Below, piece by piece: positions 7,289 to 9,958 of a stretch of 9,958 nt of DNA. Both the position numbers and the translations under genes were made by a program. Each line of letters begins with the position of its first letter. The stretch's first letter is position 1. Source of the stretch: Eudoraea sp. (GTDB lineage Bacteria; Bacteroidota; Bacteroidia; Flavobacteriales; Flavobacteriaceae); assembly GCA_013041785.1 (NCBI GenBank), contig JABDRK010000085.1:1-9958 (forward strand), given 5' to 3'. The notes beneath the pieces are model-generated. The model saw only the letters and a list, made by a program, of their open reading frames with translations, made no database searches and had not been told where the DNA came from.

Positions 7289-7627
7289 TTAGTTGATTCC
7301 GGCGTGACCGTTCTCTTTGGTTCTGATACGGTAGGCTTCAATGACATCTGAGACGAAGATCTTCCCGTCACCCACATTACCGGTATAAGCTGATTCCAAT
7401 ACGGTGTTCACTGTTCTTTCCAGGAACTCATCGGAAACAACAATCTCCAGATACCTGCGCTGTATATCCGTAGTACTATAAGAGATACCTCGATATACGT
7501 GTCCTTGTTTTTCATTGCCTACCCCGGTTACATCCCAGTAACTGAAGAAGTTTACCTCAATTTCATGCAATGCTTTTTTCACATCGTCAAATTTTGATTT
7601 ACGAATAATGGCTTCTACTTTTTTCAT
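7289..7627 (-). CDS. glnK: P-II family nitrogen regulatory protein
   Basis: 112 residues from the ATG at 7627, the standard P-II length. It signals nitrogen/energy status and, beside amtB, most likely blocks the transporter by inserting its T-loop. The opening MKKVEAIIRKSKFDDVKKAL, the B-loop TGNVGDGKIFV and the C-terminal YRIRT are well conserved and form the nucleotide site. The T-loop region differs from enteric proteins: GVGNEKQGHVYRGISYS is one residue shorter, the canonical Gln39 position is Glu or shifted, yet the Tyr equivalent to uridylylated Tyr51 is present as Tyr50. Thus modification is possible but not shown. A TTG at 7654 could extend the frame, but it lies inside a perfect -7 element, so ATG 7627 is preferred. 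The name glnK is used for an amtB-linked P-II; no glnB/glnK distinction is implied. Confidence 0.94.
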   Translation of the reverse strand: MKKVEAIIRKSKFDDVKKALHEIEVNFFSYWDVTGVGNEKQGHVYRGISYSTTDIQRRYLEIVVSDEFLERTVNTVLESAYTGNVGDGKIFVSDVIEAYRIRTKENGHAGIN

Positions 7628-7675
7628 TGGTTTAATTTGTTTATTCGGAGTCAAATATATTGTTATTGCATTAAG

Positions 7676-7695
7676 ACCCTAAAAAAATTAGGGGT
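7676..7695. repeat. Inverted repeat ACCCTAA / TTAGGGGT upstream of glnK
   Basis: CCCTAA at 7677-7682 and TTAGGG at 7688-7693 flank five A residues, and the outer bases ACCCTAA/TTAGGGGT nearly continue the symmetry. It sits about 30-50 bp upstream of the predicted glnK transcription start, a position suited to a DNA-binding activator or repressor. Confidence 0.45.
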
Positions 7696-7725
7696 ATGAA
7701 GTGCATTTTTATGATATAATTAAAT

Positions 7726-7751
7726 TATACCCCCTTCAATTAGGGGGTATA
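7726..7751. repeat. 9-bp perfect inverted repeat TATACCCCC / GGGGGTATA
   Basis: TATACCCCC at 7726-7734 and GGGGGTATA at 7743-7751 are separated by eight bases. Leftward it is followed by an A/T-rich but T-poor stretch. It may be an operator for the P-II operon or the end of a crcB transcript; the shared AATTAGGGG core with the 7676-7695 repeat favours an operator. Confidence 0.5.
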
Positions 7752-7886
7752 TACTTATTAACAACGTATTTTGATTAAATTGATATTTAGGGGATCAAAA
7801 AATATCCGGCGCTGGGATTGTCCAGAGTAGCTTCTGCTTGGAAGTAATCCTAATAGGGAAAATGTAAACTATTAATAGATAGGAAG

Positions 7887-8258
7887 TTATAGCGCCTTGG
7901 CAGCCCACAGCCCTATAAATATGGCCAGGATTCCGGTAAGTATACTACCCAGGGTGTAGAGGGAGAAGTTGAAGTAATCCCCATTCTTAAGCAAGCTGAA
8001 ATTTTCAAAGGCAAAAGCCGAAAAGGTGGTAAAGCCACCACAAAAGCCGGTAGCCAATAACAAAACATAATTCTGGGAAAGGAAAGATTCTTTTAACGCA
8101 TACCCCAGTATAAGTCCTATAAGCAGGCAGCCCAACACATTCACAAGGAAAGTGCCCAGAAAGTAATTGGAAATTACAGGATTAAGTGATTTACTGATAA
8201 AATAACGGAGACAACTCCCTATTCCTCCACCGAGAAATACCAAAAAGGCCTGTTTCAT
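7887..8258 (-). CDS. crcB: CrcB/Fluc fluoride ion channel
   Basis: 123 residues with four hydrophobic segments. Family hallmarks are in order: GGGIGSCLRYFIS at 10-22, GTFLVNVLGCLLIG with conserved Asn40 at 35-48, and GFCGGFTTFSAFAFE at 71-85 carrying the Phe/Thr/Ser residues of the anion path. The protein forms an antiparallel dimer in the inner membrane and exports fluoride. Length is typical for a single-gene homodimeric Fluc. No fluoride riboswitch can be recognised upstream; instead a 58-residue membrane protein gene ends 17 bp before the ATG at 8258, so the two probably share a transcript. Confidence 0.95.
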   Translation of the reverse strand: MKQAFLVFLGGGIGSCLRYFISKSLNPVISNYFLGTFLVNVLGCLLIGLILGYALKESFLSQNYVLLLATGFCGGFTTFSAFAFENFSLLKNGDYFNFSLYTLGSILTGILAIFIGLWAAKAL

Positions 8259-8275
8259 ACCCTAAAAGTATAAAA

Positions 8276-8452
8276 CTAAATGGCTTTTTTATATTCGGAG
8301 GTATCTAAATCCAGAGGATAAATTTTTGCTGCTTTAGCATCTTCAGATTCTTTTCTGTCTGAAAATTTAGTGCCTGTATTCATGGCACTGAAAATTAACA
8401 GTGAGGCATTTACAGCAATGAGTGCAAAAAATATTGCGAAGAAAATTACCAT
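8276..8452 (-). CDS. Small (58 aa) single-pass membrane protein upstream of crcB
   Basis: From the ATG at 8452 to the TAG at 8276-8278 a 58-residue protein is encoded: MVIFFAIFFALIAVNASLLI begins a single N-terminal TM helix (to about residue 23), followed by a charged cytoplasmic-type tail with DRKESEDAKAAKIYPLDLD and ending in EYKKAI. I recognise the style of short flavobacterial membrane proteins of unknown function but cannot name a family. Support for coding: an exact ATG, a plausible TM-plus-tail layout, a TACTTTTG -7 element at 8481-8488 about 29 bp upstream, and a 17 bp gap to crcB. It is a candidate co-transcribed partner of the fluoride channel. Confidence 0.7.
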   Translation of the reverse strand: MVIFFAIFFALIAVNASLLIFSAMNTGTKFSDRKESEDAKAAKIYPLDLDTSEYKKAI

Positions 8453-8480
8453 TGGTCGGGGTTATTTATCCTAACTAACG

Positions 8481-8488
8481 CAAAAGTA
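8481..8488 (-). promoter_or_regulatory. Candidate -7 element of the small-protein/crcB operon
   Basis: Minus-strand TACTTTTG fits TAnnTTTG exactly; the following bases are CGT. Transcription would start near 8474, giving a ~22 nt leader. No TTTG box is evident at 17-21 bp upstream. A 15 bp palindrome lies about 40 bp further upstream. Confidence 0.45.
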
Positions 8489-8523
8489 CGTGTTTTCTTA
8501 TATTATACGTGCGGAAATGAAAT

Positions 8524-8538
8524 ATTGTTGTCAACAAT
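8524..8538. promoter_or_regulatory. 15-bp palindrome ATTGTTG-T-CAACAAT, candidate operator
   Basis: A perfect 7-bp inverted repeat with a single central base, placed about 57 bp upstream of the predicted start of the small-protein/crcB transcript and 32 bp after the end of the 62-residue gene. Its size and symmetry suit a dimeric helix-turn-helix regulator. The stem is too short and T-tract absent for a terminator. Confidence 0.4.
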
Positions 8539-8569
8539 GAGATTTTTGTGGTGTACGCAAAAAAGAAGG

Positions 8570-8758
8570 CTAATTTTTGAGTAGTACTTTAAGTAAAAAC
8601 AGCACAATTATGAATACCACAAAAGAAATTCCTACCCATTTAACGCCTTTATAATTTTTTTGGTGCATCCGCTTGTCTTTTCGGTAAGACAGTGCCAAAA
8701 TTATGCTGAAACCGATGATAAATAGAATGGCAAATACGATTTGCCCTGTGGTGAACAT
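8570..8758 (-). CDS. Small (62 aa) two-TM membrane protein
   Basis: From the ATG at 8758 the protein has 62 residues: MFTTGQIVFAILFIIGFSII starts a first TM helix, a basic loop SYRKDKRMHQKNYKGVKW follows, and WVGISFVVFIIVLFLLKVLL forms a second TM helix. The basic central loop implies a cytoplasmic loop with both termini outside. I recognise this as a type of conserved short flavobacterial membrane protein, function unknown. The reading frame could begin at a TTG at 8797, but that would place 13 polar residues before a normal start and would run across the divergent promoter, so the ATG is chosen. A TAGCTTTG -7 element sits just upstream. It is divergent from the pyrophosphohydrolase-like gene, 41 bp apart. 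Confidence 0.75.
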   Translation of the reverse strand: MFTTGQIVFAILFIIGFSIILALSYRKDKRMHQKNYKGVKWVGISFVVFIIVLFLLKVLLKN

Positions 8759-8773
8759 ATCCTTATTTTTACG

Positions 8774-8781
8774 CAAAGCTA
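8774..8781 (-). promoter_or_regulatory. Candidate -7 element of the 62-aa protein gene
   Basis: Minus-strand TAGCTTTG matches TAnnTTTG exactly and, like the element at 8481-8488, is followed by CGT. The predicted leader is only about 9 nt. No convincing -33 TTTG box is present at the usual distance. An imperfect rightward match TATTTTTA at 8764-8771 could serve the divergent gene. Confidence 0.35.
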
Positions 8782-8799
8782 ACCCAAATTCACTCAAAT

Positions 8800-9186
8800 A
8801 TGAAAAGGAAAATCAATGCAGTTGAATTATTTCACAGGTCTTTTGGACTGGGGGTTTCGGATACACCCAAAGCAGATCTGGGTTACGAAAAAAACCTGTT
8901 GCGCTTTAACCTGATGGATGAGGAGAACAAGGAATATTTTCAGGCTGCCCAAAACAACGACCTGGTTGAAGTAGCAGACGCCCTGGGTGATATGCTGTAC
9001 ATTCTCTGTGGTACCATACTGGAACACGGGATGCAGTATAAGATCGAAGAAGTGTTTGAGGAAATCCAACGCAGTAATATGAGTAAGCTTGGAGCAGACG
9101 GCCGACCAATTTACCGGGAAGATGGCAAGGTGTTGAAGGGCCCCGGTTACACTGCCCCGGATCTAAAAACCATTTTGGACAAATAA
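8800..9186 (+). CDS. MazG-like / PRA-PH superfamily nucleotide pyrophosphohydrolase
   Basis: A 128-residue all-alpha protein. The metal-binding pattern of the MazG/HisE (PRA-PH, all-alpha NTP pyrophosphatase) superfamily is visible: EENKEY at 41-46 (E42, E45) followed by VEVADALGDMLYI at 56-68 (E57, D60, D64), close to ExxE...ExxD. After a third helix, EIQRSNMSKLGADGRPIYRE and KVLKGPGYTAPDL match a C-terminal extension common in the MazG-like proteins of the DR2231 type. Such enzymes hydrolyse noncanonical or excess nucleoside triphosphates to monophosphate and pyrophosphate, a housecleaning role. It is too divergent from HisE, and without hisI fusion, to be called a histidine gene. The ATG at 8800 is the only start fitting the fold. 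It ends at the shared terminator before ilvE. Confidence 0.83.
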   Translation: MKRKINAVELFHRSFGLGVSDTPKADLGYEKNLLRFNLMDEENKEYFQAAQNNDLVEVADALGDMLYILCGTILEHGMQYKIEEVFEEIQRSNMSKLGADGRPIYREDGKVLKGPGYTAPDLKTILDK

Positions 9187-9187
9187 A

Positions 9188-9212
9188 AAAGGATACCGCT
9201 TTGGTATCCTTT
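9188..9212. terminator. Bidirectional terminator between pyrophosphohydrolase gene and ilvE
   Basis: The stem AAAGGATACC / GGTATCCTTT (9188-9197 and 9203-9212) with the loop GCTTT is perfect over 10 bp. Rightward it is followed by CTTTCTC. Leftward it runs into TTTTTTATTT, a strong tail for ilvE transcripts. It begins two bases after the pyrophosphohydrolase stop and ends 22 bp before the ilvE stop. Confidence 0.85.
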
Positions 9213-9233
9213 CTTTCTCATGGGTTTTATTTA

Positions 9234-9958
9234 TCAAACCTTATAGCGCCAACCAAATTTGTCTTCAGCACGATTGTACTGAATGTCCATCAATTGCTTC
9301 TTTATTTTGCTGGCATAGGAATCTTCAATTACGGGTAATTCATATCGCTCCCCTTTATAACCAAAGCCCAAAATGGGATTAATTACTGCGGCAGTACCAC
9401 TTCCGAACATTTCCTTAAGGGAATTGTCTTTGATGCCTTGCAGTAGTTCTGCAACCTTTATGGCTCTTACTTCTACCTTTATCCCCTGATCTTCGGCCAG
9501 GGCGATGACGCTTTTACGGGTAACACCGTCCAGGATTCGATCACTGGTAGGACAAGTTACCAGCGTATCGCCAAACCGGATAAAAATGTTCATAGTACCG
9601 GCCTCTTCAATATATTCATGGGTGTTGGCGTCGGTCCAGACTACCTGCTGAAAACCTTCCTCCTTGGCCAGGTTTGTGGGGTAAAACTGCCCGGCATAAT
9701 TACCGGCAGCTTTGGTATAACCAAATCCACCATCTGCTGCCCTGCTGAATTTTTCCGCGATCTTTACCCGTACTTCTCCTCCGTAGTACGACTGGGCCGG
9801 TGAGCAAATGATGATAAACTTAAATTCTTCCGCCGGAGAGGCAATGATACCCGGATGGCTGGCGATAACAAACGGACGGATATACAGGGAATTCCCTACA
9901 CCCGGTTTGATCCACTCCTGGTCCAGCGTAAGCAACGTTTTTAACCCTTCAAAAAAAT
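9234..9958 (-). CDS. ilvE: Branched-chain amino acid aminotransferase, C-terminal ~2/3 (N-terminus beyond window)
   Basis: The frame is open through the right edge: upstream of the internal TTG at 9935 it continues as FFEGLKTLL, so the gene starts outside the window and about 241 residues are visible. The sequence is that of fold-type IV PLP-dependent branched-chain aminotransferase, the long (BCAT2-like) form: LDQEWIKPG then GNSLYIRPFVIA, SPAQSYYGGEVRVKI, GGFGYTKAAGNYAG holding the PLP-binding Lys, QVVWTDANTHEYIEEAGTMN, TPTSDRILDGVTR-type site (here CPTSDRILDG), and FGSGTAAVINPI near the end. It interconverts Val/Leu/Ile with their 2-oxo acids in the cytoplasm. The reading frame is intact. 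It ends at a bidirectional terminator shared with the convergent pyrophosphohydrolase gene. Confidence 0.97.
   Translation of the reverse strand, partial: FFEGLKTLLTLDQEWIKPGVGNSLYIRPFVIASHPGIIASPAEEFKFIIICSPAQSYYGGEVRVKIAEKFSRAADGGFGYTKAAGNYAGQFYPTNLAKEEGFQQVVWTDANTHEYIEEAGTMNIFIRFGDTLVTCPTSDRILDGVTRKSVIALAEDQGIKVEVRAIKVAELLQGIKDNSLKEMFGSGTAAVINPILGFGYKGERYELPVIEDSYASKIKKQLMDIQYNRAEDKFGWRYKV

Larger units (their letters stand above)
7628..7886 (-). promoter_or_regulatory. Upstream region of P-II/amtB/porin operon with repeated TTAGGGG motifs
   Basis: A 259 bp AT-rich spacer after crcB with no credible ORF. A -7 element TATATTTG (minus strand, plus positions 7652-7659) matches TAnnTTTG exactly and predicts a start near 7645 with an ~18 nt leader. 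No clear -33 box is present, which would suit activator-dependent transcription. Upstream are G-tract repeats: AATTAGGGGTAT at 7686-7697, AATTAGGGGGTAT at 7738-7750 and a shorter TTAGGGG at 7787-7793. Two of these belong to inverted repeats, listed separately. No sigma-54 type GG-N10-GC is seen on the minus strand here. The part from 7800 to 7886 shows nothing I can name. Confidence 0.5.

Noticed and set aside
7628..7654. Longer P-II protein starting at TTG 7654
   Set aside because: The TTG is part of the predicted -7 element, and the ATG at 7627 gives the standard 112-residue P-II length.
7691..7704. Sigma-54-like GG-N10-GC on the plus strand
   Set aside because: It points rightward, where no plus-strand gene exists until 8800, and it deviates from the -24/-12 consensus; no equivalent is seen in the glnK direction.
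7677..7793. Telomere-like TTAGGG repeats
   Set aside because: The copies are about 50 bp apart and occur in a promoter region; they are not a tandem telomeric array, so regulatory sites are the better reading.
7800..7886. Possible tRNA or structured RNA after crcB
   Set aside because: No cloverleaf, anticodon arm or conserved structured-RNA motif can be built from this stretch.
8759..8797. Longer 62-aa protein starting at TTG 8797
   Set aside because: It would cross the divergent promoter and add a polar stretch before a normal ATG and TM helix.

Overview
The window comes from a Bacteroidota genome, most probably a marine-type Flavobacteriia. Evidence: moderate GC; AT-rich spacers carrying TAnnTTTG-type -7 elements in place of E. 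coli-type -10 boxes; few Shine-Dalgarno sequences; a P-II/AmtB/outer-membrane beta-barrel cluster; a fused isobutyryl-CoA mutase; and small membrane proteins of a flavobacterial type. Genus is not resolved. The window looks like ordinary chromosome: I see no phage, transposon, CRISPR, tRNA or rRNA.

Layout. Positions 1-733 (+) hold the C-terminal end of a B12-dependent acyl-CoA mutase (IcmF type), cut by the window edge. A possible four-helix-bundle protein converges on it (752-1174, -). An Lrp/AsnC regulator (1307-1762, +) is divergent from that gene. A secreted alpha/beta-hydrolase-like protein that seems to have lost its catalytic Ser and His follows (1905-3329, +). Its end overlaps the end of a DJ-1/PfpI-family lipoprotein (3316-4050, -), which is divergent from a DUF1684 lipoprotein (4123-4788, +).

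The best-defined functional unit is the leftward nitrogen-uptake cluster: P-II protein (7289-7627), ammonium transporter AmtB (6006-7256) and an outer-membrane beta-barrel protein (4856-5893), all on the minus strand. The likely logic is ammonium entry through the outer membrane, transport across the inner membrane by AmtB, and gating by P-II. The P-II upstream region has a good -7 element and repeated G-tract motifs that could be operators. The AmtB-porin spacer has two inverted repeats that could uncouple expression of the last gene.

Further right, still leftward, are a CrcB/Fluc fluoride channel (7887-8258) preceded at 17 bp by a 58-residue membrane protein (8276-8452), then a separate 62-residue two-TM protein (8570-8758). 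Divergent from the latter is a MazG/PRA-PH-like pyrophosphohydrolase (8800-9186, +). A bidirectional terminator separates it from ilvE, the branched-chain aminotransferase (9234 to the right edge, -), whose N-terminus lies outside the window.

I do not see a clear new multi-gene system. The items most worth a second look are the degenerate hydrolase, the repeats upstream of the P-II gene with the P-II T-loop variant, the small-protein/CrcB pair, and the odd terminator-like hairpin between amtB and the porin gene.
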